The notes: generated from the letters alone by a model not told the origin. A stretch of DNA of 64,000 nucleotides from Impatiens glandulifera (GCF_907164915.1 NC_061863.1:47031382-47095381), one strand, 5' to 3'; shown: positions 24,011 to 36,340, numbered from the stretch's first letter. Program-made: numbers and translations.

Positions 24011-24892
24011 TCATAGACACACAATTTATTTAGGAACTGAAAGATGCTCATGCATATCATGGAATATTAGTGGCATTCCATGTGTACATGTTGTCCGTGC
24101 AATAGGCCAAACCAATGGGAGTTTAAAAAACCTGTCTCTCATTGGTATAAGAAGGATACACATTTAAAGGCGTATATGTTTGACATAAAACCTATGCAGG
24201 GACCAGAGGCTTGGTATAGTAACATTCAAGTTTTACCGCCAAAAAATATCATGAAATCAGCAGGTAGACTAAAGAGGTGTAGATGAAAAACTCCAGATGA
24301 GCCAAAATCACATGGTAAAAGGTGAAAGAGGGGATCCATAATGCATTGTAGTAAGTGTGGACAAGAAGGTCATAATAAGAAAGGATGCATAAATAATTTT
24401 GGTGGCATAGTTAGTGCTCCTCCGAGAGACAATGCAGGTACGTTGTATTATTTAAAACAAATTTTGTATGTTATGAATGTGTTGAGTTCATTTTTTTAAT
24501 TATGCAGGTCAATCATCTCAAGGACAATCCTCCCAAGGTCAATCATATCAAGGACAATCCTCCTAATGTCCATCTTCTCAAGCAAATATTCAAGGAAGAT
24601 TCTCTATTCTACTACAAAATATTATAGCTAGGTATTATTTTTAACATATTAATATAGCAAAATCATTTATAAATAATTCATTTGTTTGTTGGTTAAGGTG
24701 CAGGTACAAGTATTAGTTCAACTGTACCTGTTACTGTTGGTGCAACTGAGATAAATCATAGAATTAGGCCACCTGGTTTAATGTGGAGAATTGTTCCTGC
24801 AATTTCAAGTAATCAACTTCAAACTGCAGTTAGAGAAATAAGAAGAAAATTTTTGGGGAAAAACAAACTAGTATAAATTACTGTTATATTAT
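24009..24892 (+). pseudogene. Mutator-like (MuDR) transposase, C-terminal SWIM and zinc-knuckle part
   Basis: About 24030-24110 encodes CSCISWNISGIPCVHVVRAI, a SWIM zinc finger (CxC...CxH) of the type that follows the MULE transposase core. After a +1 frame change the text reads PVSHWYKKDTHLKAYMF and GPEAWYSN, as in plant MuDR proteins. A CCHC knuckle CSKCGQEGHNKKGC lies at about 24343-24384, beyond in-frame stops near 24284 and 24325. Two introns are plausible: GCAG/GTACGT (about 24436) to TTATGCAG (about 24508), and about 24631 to 24703. The second exon contains a Ser-Gln-Gly repeat (SSQGQSSQGQ) and the tail ends near 24875. Broken and missing its DDE core. Confidence 0.8.
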
Positions 24893-24939
24893 GTTCTTTT
24901 ATAAGCATTATGTATTTTTGGTGATACTGAAGTTCTTCT

Positions 24940-25200
24940 CTATCTTCTACTACTGTTGGTCTTATCTTGGTTAAAAAAATTCTTATTGTGAACTCAGCTT
25001 TAGAGAAGCCTATTTTGGTGGTTTTGTTTGAATTTGGTATTTCGGAGAAGCCTATTTTGTTGGTTTTGTTTGAATTTGGTATTTCTTGGTTATACTATTT
25101 TGATAGTTTTGTTTGAATTTAGTATTTCTTGGTTATACTATATTGATAGTTTTGTTTGAATTTGGTATTTCTTGGTTATACTATTTTGGTGGCTTAATTT
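24940..25200. repeat. Tandem repeat of about 50 bp inside the MULE
   Basis: Four imperfect units contain GTTTTGTTTGAATTTGGTAT followed by TTCTTGGTTATACTA. Non-coding. The rest of the MULE interior (25200-26090) shows no coding signal. Confidence 0.8.
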
Positions 25201-26556
25201 CAGGTTCAGATTTCTCTATTGTGGATTAACATATTTCATTTCAAGTATAAATATTAGATTGGAAACTAAGTTGCATAAATGAACTTTAAGTAAAGGAAAT
25301 TCTAGGTTAGAAAAAGCAGCACAAAAAAGGTTTCCACATATCACCTAATATCTTTTATAATATTAGAATGGCAACACTAAACATATCCTCAACTAGAACT
25401 TATGCTCTTGTTGCAACTCCAACATGAGGTCATTGAGGCTAGAAAAATGAAAAGGGGTCATAAAAAATAAAACTAGATATTAGACTTCTTGACAAAATGA
25501 TTCAATTAAGGAAAATCCATAGGTCCAAAAATATATGCCGAAGTTAGAGCAAAGTTAGGACTTGGAATCACTAACTAAGAAGCCAACAACCAACTTAAGA
25601 GGAGAAAACTATATATTATACTCGATTTGATTCTGCAAAGTTTTTAGGACTTGGAAGGGGGTGTTGTTTTGAAATGCTTAAAGACATAACATTTTCAGCA
25701 GATGTGTATGGTGAAAATAATTATTCCTAAAAAATTACCCACTAACTCAATTACTATTCTCTAACCAATCTTGACCACAAATCTAAGTGCTATTAGAAAA
25801 CTCCATAATTCGAGAGATCAAGCACACAATATAAACACATAAATCTGTTTGCACCAGAGTTTTGGTCTCTATAGGGATTCAAACATACATAAATCTTCTG
25901 CATTTCAATTAGTTGTTCTTGAAATGAGGATAAAGAGACAAATCTAACATAATACTTCAACATAGGTCTTTCATAATAGATAATACAATACAAAATAAAA
26001 TGATAATTCATCGTTAAGAATTGATTCACAACTTTCAATATTTGAATCTTCATCTTAAGTTCCTTCACTTTAGTCTTCAATTCGCCCATATTAGGGTTGC
26101 GGCAGAGAATGTTTGCGACGGTTGTTGTGGAGAGAGCGTCGACGGGGACTGTTGGTGAAGAGGTCGACAAACGAAGGTTGCTGGTGAAGAGGTCGGCGGA
26201 CGGCGGTTGCTGGTGAAGAGGTCCGACGGCTGATGAGGATTGGGCGAGACGGCTGTCGAGGAATGGAAAGGAATTGAGTAGATTAGGTCTGTAAAAAATA
26301 AAGGAATTTTATTTATTTATTTTAGACTTAGGTTCGTTTGAAATAAAAAAAAACTCTAAAAAATATATATATAATAAATAAGTGGATGTCACGTGGATAC
26401 AAATTTAACCCCATTAAATGGCTTCCGTTATTTTATTTATTTTTGACACATTTTGACAACTTTATATAAAAAAATAGAATTTTGCGAATTTGTAAATAAC
26501 ATTGACACCTCGTTCCAACTTTGTTAACAAAATTGACATTCTTCCCAATAAACCAT

Positions 26557-26945
26557 GAGTTAATGCACTCCAGTTACGAGACTTCATTCTTATATGTTGT
26601 TCTCTTATTCAATACTATCAAAGTAAAACATATACATAAATCCTAACACTCAAAGTCTCAAACCTACTAAAAAATAACAAACACCTCTTTGCAAGAGTCT
26701 ATGGCAGAACCCGCAGAAGTGTTGAAGAATTATAGAGAGACATAGTATCGGATTTTGACGCACTTGCGGGAACGTGAAAAAAAGTTCCAAGTTCTCTTAC
26801 ACTCGTGTCTTTTTTCCCGTTTTTGAGATTTTTTATGAAATTACGCTGAGTCGTTTTTAAAAATAAATAAATAAATAAAATAACCTCTGTCTAATTAAAA
26901 AGCCCCTAAGCTACTTTGAAAGCACTTAAATATTAAAGCATTAAA
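26557..26945 (+). mobile_element. Retroelement debris ending in a LINE 3' tail
   Basis: After the MULE the sequence has no gene. Near 26825-26885 the text TTTTTTATGAAATTACGCTG runs into GAGTCGTTTTTAAAAATAAA. It matches the 3' ends of the LINE copies at 35516-35634 (minus strand) and 52644-53342 (plus strand). It is therefore read as the A-rich 3' end of a 5'-truncated LINE whose 5' boundary cannot be placed. It lies just downstream of the LRR gene stop. Confidence 0.45.
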
Positions 26946-26953
26946 GTTTACAT

Positions 26954-27966
26954 TCAAATAAAATAAATAAAAGTAAATACACATATATTATAATAATAAT
27001 GTCGAGTATGTAGAGCGGCAGGTCCTCCCGACGTTGGAAGGGTGGTGGTGACCTTGGGATGATTCCGATGAGAGGACATTAAGGCAGGGCAGTACGACGG
27101 CCTGATAGAGATGCATGGCGATGGCGAGGGAGACGGAGACGGCGATGGAGACGGAGACGACGGAGACGACGGAGACGGCGATGGCGATGGAAACTGCAAC
27201 GATTGAGGCTTGCCACACATTAGAGGGTTTCCGGTGAAGGCTTGGACTGGCAAGTGGGAGAGGGTGGTGGGAACAGTCCCAGTGATGTTGTTGTTTGCCA
27301 CACTGAAATTAGCCGAGTTACGGAGATGAAGTCCAGGTAGAATACCTGTAAAATTATTGTTATCGAGTCGTAGGTATAGGAGACTGGTCATATTTTGGAT
27401 TTCACATGGAATCTTTCCGAAAAAGCTATTTCCTGCTAGATCTACGAATTTCAACCGCTTTAACTGGGTGATTACAATGGGAAAATTCCCAGAAAATTTG
27501 TTGTTCCGCAGGATTAGTGTCCTCAGCAGTTGTAGGTTTGAAAAGTCCGATGGAAGAGTGCCCAAGAAACCATTGTTCGGGAGACTCAGTACTCGAATGT
27601 TACTCAATAAACCTGTTTTTTACACCAAGGTTAAAACATGTTTGCATAGTTAATTCATGTTTATTTCATTTACATACCGATGGTTTTATCTTCGATCTGA
27701 CCAATGAAACCTTTTTGTGGGAACATAAGATACTTGACCTGGTTAGTGTCGTAGCAGGTGACTCCGACCCAATTGCAAACGTTGGGTGTGTCAGCAGTCC
27801 AATTAACTTCTGGTTTGTGTTTGGTATTTTGGAAGAGAGTGTAAAGGGCTTTCTTTTCCTCTTCCGGCGTTGCGGAATCAACCAAATGGTGATTCTGTAG
27901 CACCAGCAGCGACATCCATGTAATCATCAAGAGATAATAACAAACACTTTGGACATTTGATGCCAT
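26954..27966 (-). CDS. LRR protein resembling a receptor-kinase ectodomain, no kinase
   Basis: Two exons, 27966-27678 and 27612-26954, with GT-AG splice sites (GTATGTAA and TTTTTTACAG) give a 315-residue product. Residues 1-32 form a hydrophobic secretion signal. Residues 35-72 are an LRR N-terminal cap with EEEKKALYTLF and the pair CNWVGVTC. About 6 leucine-rich repeats follow (for example LRTLILRNNKFSGNFP, LLYLRLDNNNFTGILP), then FTGNPLMCGKP. This layout and the intron position after the second LRR match the extracellular part of LRR-III type (often atypical) receptor kinases. In place of the transmembrane helix and kinase there is a Ser-Pro dipeptide array (about residues 238-262) and a short tail. 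It may be a truncated pseudogene or a secreted LRR protein. No kinase-like sequence is visible in any frame downstream. Confidence 0.8.
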
Positions 27967-28045
27967 TGATTTTGATGCCGCGCGACAAGAAAGAAAAAAA
28001 TAAAAAATAAAAACAAGATCAAGATCAGCTTATCTAGCTGAAGGA

Positions 28046-28054
28046 TGTATATAG
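28046..28054 (-). promoter_or_regulatory. Probable TATA box of the LRR gene
   Basis: Minus-strand CTATATACA lies about 80 bp upstream of the start codon at 27966, giving a leader of roughly 50 nt. A CT-rich stretch (28066-28098) lies just upstream. A second candidate, CTATATATGA, lies near 28110. Confidence 0.45.
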
Positions 28055-28139
28055 TGGAATGTAAGACTCTCTCATTCTCACTCTCACTCACTCACTTAGA
28101 TGGATCGATCATATATAGAAATAGAACAAACATAGTTTT

Positions 28140-29785
28140 AATTAGATTAATAAAGTTGTTTTTACACAAATGTAAGGGCACTCAAAATTTGAATAATGCT
28201 TATCATTAAAGTGACTACTGTGTTTTGTTTTACAACGTTTCATTGTTAATATATATCAGCATAGTCAATTTGCTTTCCAGATAATTAATCGTAAACATCA
28301 TATTTTATATTACAATTTTTAAAATAAAAAATTTATTTTCAAATTAATAATCAAGATAAAATGTTTCAAAAATCATTTCATAAATATTCAATTAAATTGA
28401 TAAATATTATATGTTAAAAATTAATTGTAAAATAGAAAAAAAAATCAAATAATTAAATAATTATATACACATATAAATTAAAAGTATATTATTTTGTTAA
28501 ATAATATAATAGGTTTAAGTTTACCGTACTTAAACAAATATTTTTTCCACTTAATCATTTATATCGGTTAATACAATTTATAATTATATATATATATATA
28601 TATGGTATAAAAGCTCTTGATCATTCAATTAATTCATAATTTTTCAATAAAAACATATTAATTAAGTTAAAAGTTATGAATGCGAAATAATATATTTAGG
28701 TCATAAATCACTCTCTTAATTTAAACTATCATTTAATTATCTCTAAAATTCGGGCTCACATATACCGTCATATGAAATTCATATGCATCACACTCAATTT
28801 GAACCATCATTCCCTTCATCCCAAAATTTGCAATTCACACCTACAATCATCATTGTCATTTTAAAGTTTATAATACACCTAAAATTCTATCATCTCGACT
28901 CGAACTCTAATTTAAGTTTGAAATATTAACATTTTCATCGCTTAATTAATTATGATGGTTGAATTCAATTAATAATTATATATATATATATAATATATAT
29001 ATAAGTTCTTGATCATTTGGTTAATCCATAATTTTTATCACTAAAACACATTAATTAAGTTAGAAGGTTATGAATGCGAAATTATATATTTAGGGCATAA
29101 ATCACTCTCTCAATTTGAACTATGGTTACCCCATTCCTTAAATTCAGACTCACATATACCATCCTTTCAAACATGCATTATCCCTCTCAGTTTGAACTAT
29201 CATTCCCTTAATCCTCAAATTTGCAACCACATATACCATCATTGTTGTTTTAATCTTTATAATACTCTCTCTAAATTTCGACTATTCTCTTAATCCCTCA
29301 AATTTTTACTCACATATACCACCATAATTAACAGTTTAATCTTTATAATAGCCCCTCTAAAATATGTATAAACAGATACTCGAACCCTTATCTTAAGATT
29401 GAAATGTGAATACTTTAACCATTAAACTATTTGTGATTATTGAATTTAATTTATAATTTTATGCCCGTATAAGTTTTGTATATAAGTTCTCAATCCTCTA
29501 GTTAATCCATAATTTATATCACTAAAAACACATTAATTATGTTAGAAGGTTATAGATATAAAATGATATATCATTTACTTAATGCAACACATAATTTAGA
29601 TAATTATCATATATATTTTCTTTATTAAAAAATAGTTATTTAAATATTGAATATTTTTTAATTTTTTTTTTAAAATAATTCATTTAATAAAAAATTGTTT
29701 AAGCACAACGATAAACGCATAGCATGAAAAAAAATTATGTACAAATTGAATACATTAAAATAATTAATTAACTTAAAAATTTTCA
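28140..29785. repeat. AT-rich intergenic DNA with a threefold repeat of about 450 bp
   Basis: No gene is visible. A block reading AAGCTCTTGATCATT, then AATTCATAATTTTT, then GTTATGAATGCGAAAT recurs with variation at about 28600-28720, 29000-29130 and 29480-29570. Each block is followed by related text mentioning CACTCTC and CATATACC. These look like diverged tandem copies of a segment of about 400-450 bp. Confidence 0.55.
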
Positions 29786-29789
29786 AGAA

Positions 29790-31205
29790 GAGCAATAAGA
29801 TCTTCACACGAATCCACAGATTTTCTAGATCTAATCTCCGACGTGACAGTGTAAGAGTAAATGAGAAGTCGTCTCAACCTCTTTATAACACATACGACAA
29901 CGACTCACAATAATCATGCATTTTTCATACATCTATTGTCGGTGAGAATTTTGCCATGAATAATACTCATCTGATATGCATATTAGACTCCCATAAATTT
30001 TCCCAACAAAGATCAATCGGGCTAACTTTATTGAACAAAGTATAACAATGTTCCACATGAAAGTTATTCAGATCATATCGCCGCATAGAATCTCGAGAAG
30101 ACATGTTTAACCCCTTATTTCTAACCATGAACAAAAGTCTATCGGACATGCTTTCATCACTGTTCAATCTTCTTCTATATCTGATACGGCTAGCAAAATC
30201 ACTAGATCGAATGTCAAACATATCTTTGACTAATGCATCTCTACAAATAGAAATAGAAGCAAGCTCGGTAAAATCTTTCGTCAAACATTTACCACCACAC
30301 AAGTGTCGTCTCAAAAACTAATCGAACTTCCATCACCCACAATAAAAATTGAATGCTCCGGATAAACCTTCCACATAATATTAATACCACCTTAAATGTT
30401 GTATTCCATGGGTCTATAAAAATTCTTGGTGAACCCAACCAGACTTGTCATTACCACATTTACATTTAATCAATTTATCTCAAATACTCTCTTGCTCAGA
30501 TTTAAATCTACTACACTATTTGGATAATAAGGCTTTATTAAAAGAAACAAGATCGTGGATTTCCAGTCCTCCATGCTCTTTTATTAATTTAACCTTATCA
30601 CAACTCACTAAATGAGAAAATTAAGAATCAGGCGATCCTCATAAGAATTACACATAATTCTCTCCATCTTCACGGTCACACACTTTGGGAGGACAAAAGG
30701 AGACATCATATAAGTTGACATTGAAGAAAGAACGTTCTTGATAAGGACTAAATGACCTCCCTTAAAAATTATCTTTCTTTTTCAAATGGAAAGCTTCCTC
30801 TTCATCTTATTGATGATCGGGTCCCAAGAAGATTTGGAGTTAGCTTTAGTCCCTAGTGGGAACCCAAGATACATAGACAAAATTTACCAATTTTAAATCA
30901 CATAATACATGTTAATCTAATCTTTCTCCTAGAAGAAACTAAATTAGAGAAATAGTTATCAGACTTATATAAATTAAAATGCAGTCTCAAACATGCTCCA
31001 AATAACCAAAGAATATCACGAACGTGTTTGACATTTCCCTTAGTAGCCTGAATCATGCAAAGAGTGTCATCTGCAAATAATAAGTGAGACATATAAAACA
31101 TAGATCGTCTCGCACCGCACTCCATCCCACGAAATAAACCCGCATTTTCGGCAAACATCATCATTCTAGAAAGGTCTTCCATAACAATAACAAATAATCG
31201 GATGT
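29790..31205 (-). pseudogene. LINE (L1-type) reverse transcriptase, 3' half, broken
   Basis: Read on the minus strand from 31205 down. EDLSRMMMFAENAGLFRGME and then MSHLLFADDTLCMIQA give the RT catalytic box FADD at about 31060-31090. Next comes a WDPIINKMKRKLSIWK block at about 30780-30830, then HGGLEIHDLVSFNKALLSK at about 30525-30585. A zinc-finger zf-RVT end includes EVETTSHLLLHCHVGD at about 29835-29890. These occur in the normal order of a plant LINE ORF2. Stops and frame changes between blocks show it is dead. It is cut at about 31205, where FAR1-like sequence on the other strand begins. Confidence 0.85.
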
Positions 31206-31213
31206 CGTCACCT

Positions 31214-32520
31214 TTGACAAACCGTTATGTAATTCATTTTGCTCCTTTTGTTAGTATTAATCATCATGGATAGTCTATTTTTTCTAAGATGTCGCTTACT
31301 ATTTAATGAGGATTCAAAACCATTTACTTGGCTTTTTAACACCAGATTAACATTTATGCATGGACGTGCTCCAAAGATAATAATCATTAACAAATGTCGA
31401 TCAATGGTCATTGTTATTAAAAAGGTGTTTTCGATCATCAATCATCGTTATTGTCTTTGGCATATCATAAAGAAACTCCCTGCAAAATTGGATACTCACG
31501 TTCAATATAAAAGTATAAAAAAGACATTGAAGAACATTGTCTATAACTCAATCACAATTGAGCAGTGTGAAGAGAATTTGACGAAAATGATAAAGGAGTT
31601 TTAGTTGGAAGACAATGATTGACTAAACTTCTTGCACGTTGAACGATTTAAATGGATTGATTTGTATGTTAAATACTACTTCTAGGTAGGCATGTCAACA
31701 TCGCAAAGAAGTGAAAGTATGAATGTTTTTTTGATGACTTAGTTCATTCGAAAACATCCTTAAAATAGTTTGTTGAGCAATATGACAAAGCAATGAAGAA
31801 TAATATAGAGAAGGAAAAGAAACTGGATTTTTAGTCTTTTAATTTCACAATTCCAATTGTTAGTGGCTATGCCTTAAAAATGCAATTTTAAAGTGTATAT
31901 ACTAACGAAAATTTTAAGTTTTTCTAGAATGAATCATAGGGTTGATGTTTTGCGACACCTCCGTAGTTGAAGACGATGGGACAACTACTATATTTAGATT
32001 ATTGGAGACCATTCTTGGAATTCATGGAGAACATTTGAGAGATATTTCATTCAAGGTACACTACACCTCGGTGGAGAGTTTTGAAAACTGTCAAATGTTT
32101 GAGTTTAGAGGACTTTTGCGTAGGCATATTTTGGCAGTTTTGAAAAGAATGAAAATGAATTAGGTGTCCGTGAATTATATCTTTGACCACTAACGTAAAG
32201 ATTTGAAGGGAGGTTATCAAAGTATCACTAATATTTTTGATTTTGATGTATGTGAGAGTGAAAAATCGTTATAACTATCTAACTTTAATGATGCAAGAGG
32301 TCCAACAGCTTGCAATAAAATCTGAAGATAATACTTCTATTTTGGCTGAAGTGTTGAAAGACATGAATGAAAAATTTATGATAGATTCGACAATAACTTC
32401 TACACTGATAACTCGTATATCAACAGTTTTTGTACCAACAGAAAAAATGATTCACTCTTCCGTGAGAGTAAGGTCCGAAGGTCAACCACCAACAAAATAG
32501 AAACCATTTGTCACTAAAAA
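31214..32520 (+). pseudogene. FAR1/FRS-like or MULE transposase pseudogene
   Basis: Plus-strand pieces match FAR1-related proteins in order. FAPFVSINHHG, LLFNEDSKPFTWLF and FMHGRAPKIIII come from the MULE-type DDE domain. HRYCLWHIIKKLP and MSTSQRSESMN follow at about 31440-31720. An FRS-type SWIM-like segment (CQMFEFRGLLRRHILAVL, about 32088-32142) has lost one Cys-His partner (RRH where CRH is normal). A tail RVRSEGQPPTK lies near 32470. In-frame stops occur near 31603, 31685, 31832 and 31928. The DNA-binding FAR1 N-terminus is not seen. FAR1 proteins derive from MULE transposases, so this may be a transposase of an old MULE or a broken FRS gene copy. Confidence 0.75.
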
Positions 32521-32559
32521 AGTTATGAATAAATCGGCTACAAGGCTCAAAATAAGGTT

Positions 32560-32765
32560 AGTTTATGCATTGTCATGTTGTTTATACCGCATTGTCATAT
32601 TTCTCAAACTGCATTGTCATGTTGTTTATTCTATATTGTCATGTTGTATAAACTACATTATAAAGTTGTGAATATTGCAATGTCATGTTGTTTATATTGC
32701 ATTGTCATGTTGTTTATAATACATTGTCATGTTGTGCTTATAACTCAATTTTCGTTATTTTGTTT
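32560..32765. repeat. Minisatellite of about 20 bp, forward orientation
   Basis: Repeats of GCATTGTCATGTTGTTTATA, about eight units with variation. Its complement is the motif that is scattered in the opposite orientation through 33020-36560. Confidence 0.85.
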
Positions 32766-33229
32766 TAGGCAAATTCGGTGACAGTAACCGCAATAGTGCA
32801 TGATTCATTATCAACGCAACAATAATGGAATAATCCAGTCTCGACTCAAATTTCCTTCACATCACATTTATTTTCTCAACTTTATCATGTATCCGATACA
32901 ATATTTCTTGAAGATAATACATGTGGTGACAACATTCAATAAAGATAGTAGTTGTATGAACATGTTATATGTTGTAATATATTTAGATATTTGAAAAGAT
33001 AAAGTTATGTGTTGAGATAGAATTCTAGTTTAATAAACATGACGTTTCAGTTTAAGAAGCATGAAATTCCAGTTTAATAAATATGACATTTCAGTTTAAG
33101 AAACATGACGTGTCAAACTGACTACATTATTGTTTACATTTTAGAGACAGTTTGTGGTGTGTGGAAAAAAGCATGGCATTGATGTTTAATAAACATTAAG
33201 TGTGTCAGTTGCGCCTTGAGATTATTTCT

Positions 33230-36200
33230 CTTTGAGTGAATGATTCAGGAAATGTAATGGATCATCAACCAATGAAGTTTTTTCTTTGCATTTCCAAACG
33301 TGATGATACACTCCCAATTATTCGCATCGCCCATGTAATAAGTCTCCATATGATGCTTGAGGTACACTTCACAATCGTTATAGTTCGTATTATCTTATCA
33401 TGGCATTGTAAGAACTTTCAGCTTATACATGGAGAGCATATGAGCTATGGGAGACTCCAATAAGCGCAAAAACAAAACATAAGCTTCTTAAGTATCTTCA
33501 AAACCTACCCAAATTTGTCATCGGAGGTAATACCCTCCAGGACTGTCTTATTGTCAATTATTTCACTTTCTTGTTTGTTTCTGTTATATACGGCCAAGAA
33601 AAAATGAGAGCTTGCACATAAAAGCACAAAAATTTGCACACAAAAAACATGACAATTTAGTTTTAGACACATAATAACGCAGTTTAATAAACATGACAAT
33701 TTAGTTTTAGACAAATGAACGCAATTTAATAAACATGACAATTTAGTTTATTGCACATGACAATGCAGTTTTATAAACATGACAACAATTTTATAAAATG
33801 ACAACGTTGTTTTATAAACATGATAGAGCATCTTTATAAGAACACTTACAAGGTCTGTTTGATCGAGTTCTCAAAGTGTAGTAATTCTGAATGACTTAAG
33901 TTCATTGGTTAGTGAATCATTATATAAAGTGTCTTCATATTCAAGGAGGGACTGTGGATCATGAGAATGTGCTAGAAACATAGGTGCAACAAAGAAATGA
34001 CATTTGGAGTATAGCTTATATTGTGTATGGTTGAGAAGAAGATCTGTCGTTTGCAAATGTTGGGTTGATTTTGTGCATTTATGTTCATTTCCATTTCCTA
34101 GGAATCGATAATCATGTCTTCTAGTCACAGGCTTTGTTGTCTACAACTCCCTCCGTGATAGGCTCGTGTTATTGTTTGAGTACAGGGTCTCATTTAAATC
34201 CTACTCTTCATCGAAAACTAGATCGGCATTAGTTTTATTTGTGACCCTCAATTGAGTAACTTCTTTGCCGATTTTTGTAATATATGGAGATCTCAATCTC
34301 GTCGATAGTGTGGACAGTTTTCTCCTTGGACGAGGAGATCTCTTCGATGTAGCTGGTTTTGCAAGATGATTAGACATTTCCACAGAAAGAGACTCGTGTA
34401 TTGATAGATTCCTCAGGCTTAGGCATTGATAGAGAAGTTGATGGGACTCGATTGGAGTAGTTTGGTAGGGCTCAATTGGTGTGGATGAGGACTTTTGAGG
34501 TGGTGGAAAATGACTATTGAGGTCACCTTGATTGTCGGCTCTTTGATTAGTTTCTTTTTTTAAGCCTCTTTAGGAAAAAAAAAAGTTCACCATGTCACTC
34601 CGTATGATTGTGTGGATCAAGGGTTGGATACACGATTCAACATATGAAGTATTGTTGGTTGCCTCGGCCCTCGTAGAAGGTTGAGATTTTCGTTAAGTTT
34701 TTTGTTACATCTTCCATCTCTTCTATAGCCCTTGACAACTAGAGTGTTGCATCTGTCATTCTCTTTCATGCAGCACCAACACTTGAATTTAAGGACTCGG
34801 GTTGAAGCTCATTCTCCATGGCTAGGAGTGCAATCCTATCAACCACTCTCCCTAGACTGAACACTCGCAGTCCTTCTTTGATATGTATTCTCTCATATAT
34901 CATCTTATCATCCCAACATGACAAGATGAGGAACTGTCTCTTGTATTTTATCTTACTGTACAATTTGTTACAATGTTCATATAGCATAACTTAAAAATAA
35001 ATGTAAAGTGTCTACAAAAAAGAAATGTTATTATATGTGCATAAATAAATCAATTACCAATAAGAACGTGAGTGATCTGTGGTAATATGAGGCTTCGTTT
35101 GCCTACCATTTTTTCACACTATCAACAAGTCTATATAGTGTGAACTTGCACCAGTTCAGGTCCTTTAGTCTATTAACATCCATTAATGATTTTAAAAAAA
35201 ATTAACTTATAATTTTGAATACAAGAGCATTTGGTTTAAACAACATGAAAATTAAGTTTTCACAACATAATAATACAATATTTATAACATGACAATTCAA
35301 TTTTCACAAGACAATGAAGTATTTATAACATAACAATGCAGTATTTATAACATGACAACGTAGTATTCATAACATGACAATGCAATATTCATAACATGAC
35401 TATGCAATATTCATAACATGACAATACAGTATTCTTAAAATGACAACGCAATATTCATAACATTAAATTACTAATTTTAAGAACAAGAGTTGTTGTTTAC
35501 ATGTATTATGAATTTAATTTTTTTGGAAAAACGACTTAACGTCATTTCATTAAAAATTCCCAAAAAGGGAAGAAAATAAAACAAATGTGGTAGACTATTG
35601 TACTGAATCCGCTTTTGAAAACATTTGACCTGAATATTATGAATTTTGTGTTGTTCACATAAAGTTGGAGACGACGTATACAACGAAGTTGCGTTTGAAG
35701 TCACCATTTGCATTTGTGTTTGTTATAATTCTCTCTATCATCGAGAGATTTGTAGGAGATTATCTATTATCACTCGCCTCCATCATCTCCTCCAAGCCCT
35801 CAGCATTTAGAGGTACTCGGGTCCATTAGAGTTTTGTTAATTCGACTTTGTTATTTTGACGTCACCTTTGGGGTGGTTCAGTACACACTAAATATCCTCT
35901 TCGTCGATTCTTAATGTCTCCTTGTTTCTTAGAATCAGAGCACTTCTTCTAGTATCGAATGTGCTCAAGAGGTGACGGGATAGTTCGAAATGGCATTTTG
36001 AGATACCCAATGACAAGAAGGAGCCGAAACTGATGGCCTTTACAGCCTCTTTTTGAACGTCTGAGAGTTTTCGAACAAGTTTATAAAGGCCTTTTGGCAA
36101 AGTTCGGATGTTTATAATAAATAGTTTCCTTGCTTTTTGTTTCTTGGAAGAAGCGGGAGGTGGAAAAAGCTTCATCTTAGATACATTTGCACTACAATAA

Positions 36201-36340
36201 AAAAGATTTGAACGGTTAGACATCATCGTATAATTATGAAAAGACATGACATTCCAGTTTTGAGAACATAACATTTCAGTTTGAGAACATGACAATTCAG
36301 TTTTCAGAACATGACATTCCAATTTTGAGAACATAACAAT
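33230..36340 (-). pseudogene. ULP1-like (C48 cysteine protease) transposon-type gene, broken
   Basis: Minus strand, N- to C-terminal. 36220-35888 encodes LPKGLYKLVRKLSDVQKEAV followed by a FGSFLSLGI segment, typical of the N-terminal domain of plant ULP1-like proteins found in transposons. A middle part (about 34990-34200) is charged and Ser/Arg-rich. About 33600-33510 gives HFFLAVYNRNKQESEIIDN, the region with the protease His and the following Asp. About 33420-33290 gives MP, then NYNDCEVYLKHHMETY with the catalytic-Cys context (DCG.F..HME, here DCEVYL). Stops and introns separate the parts. Such ULP1-like genes are known passengers of plant MULEs. It is convergent with the FAR1-like pseudogene. 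Confidence 0.6.
35516..35634 (-). mobile_element. 119-bp 5'-truncated LINE tail with 12-bp TSD
   Basis: A perfect 12-bp direct repeat TATTATGAATTT (35504-35515, 35635-35646) brackets a short insert. Its minus strand ends TTTAATGAAATGACG, then TTAAGTCGTTTTT and an A-rich tail. The same 3' end terminates the LINE at 52644-53342. The insert lies in an intron-like part of the ULP1-like pseudogene. Confidence 0.85.

Larger units (their letters stand above)
23184..26546 (+). mobile_element. MULE transposon with long TIRs and 10-bp TSD
   Basis: Both ends begin GGGAAGAATGTCAATT (left 23184; right end as complement, 26546). They are flanked by the perfect 10-bp direct repeat AATAAACCAT (23174-23183 and 26547-26556). 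The inverted arms are clearly related over about 270 bp and more loosely over about 450 bp (23184-23630, 26090-26546), where both contain CTCTTCACCAGCA-type repeats. Inside is the C-terminal part of a Mutator-like transposase on the plus strand. The N-terminal and catalytic parts are missing, so this is a deletion derivative. It sits inside an older gypsy-like remnant. Confidence 0.9.

Noticed and set aside
25793..26170. 125-residue minus-strand frame at the right end of the MULE
   Set aside because: It lies in the terminal inverted repeat and adjoining non-coding sequence. No domain, and no counterpart in the left arm.
26988..27218. Alternative Val/Ser/Ala-rich frame in the LRR gene as a transmembrane segment
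   Set aside because: It is the Ser-Pro coding repeat read in another frame. The hydrophobic look is a by-product of the hexanucleotide repeat.
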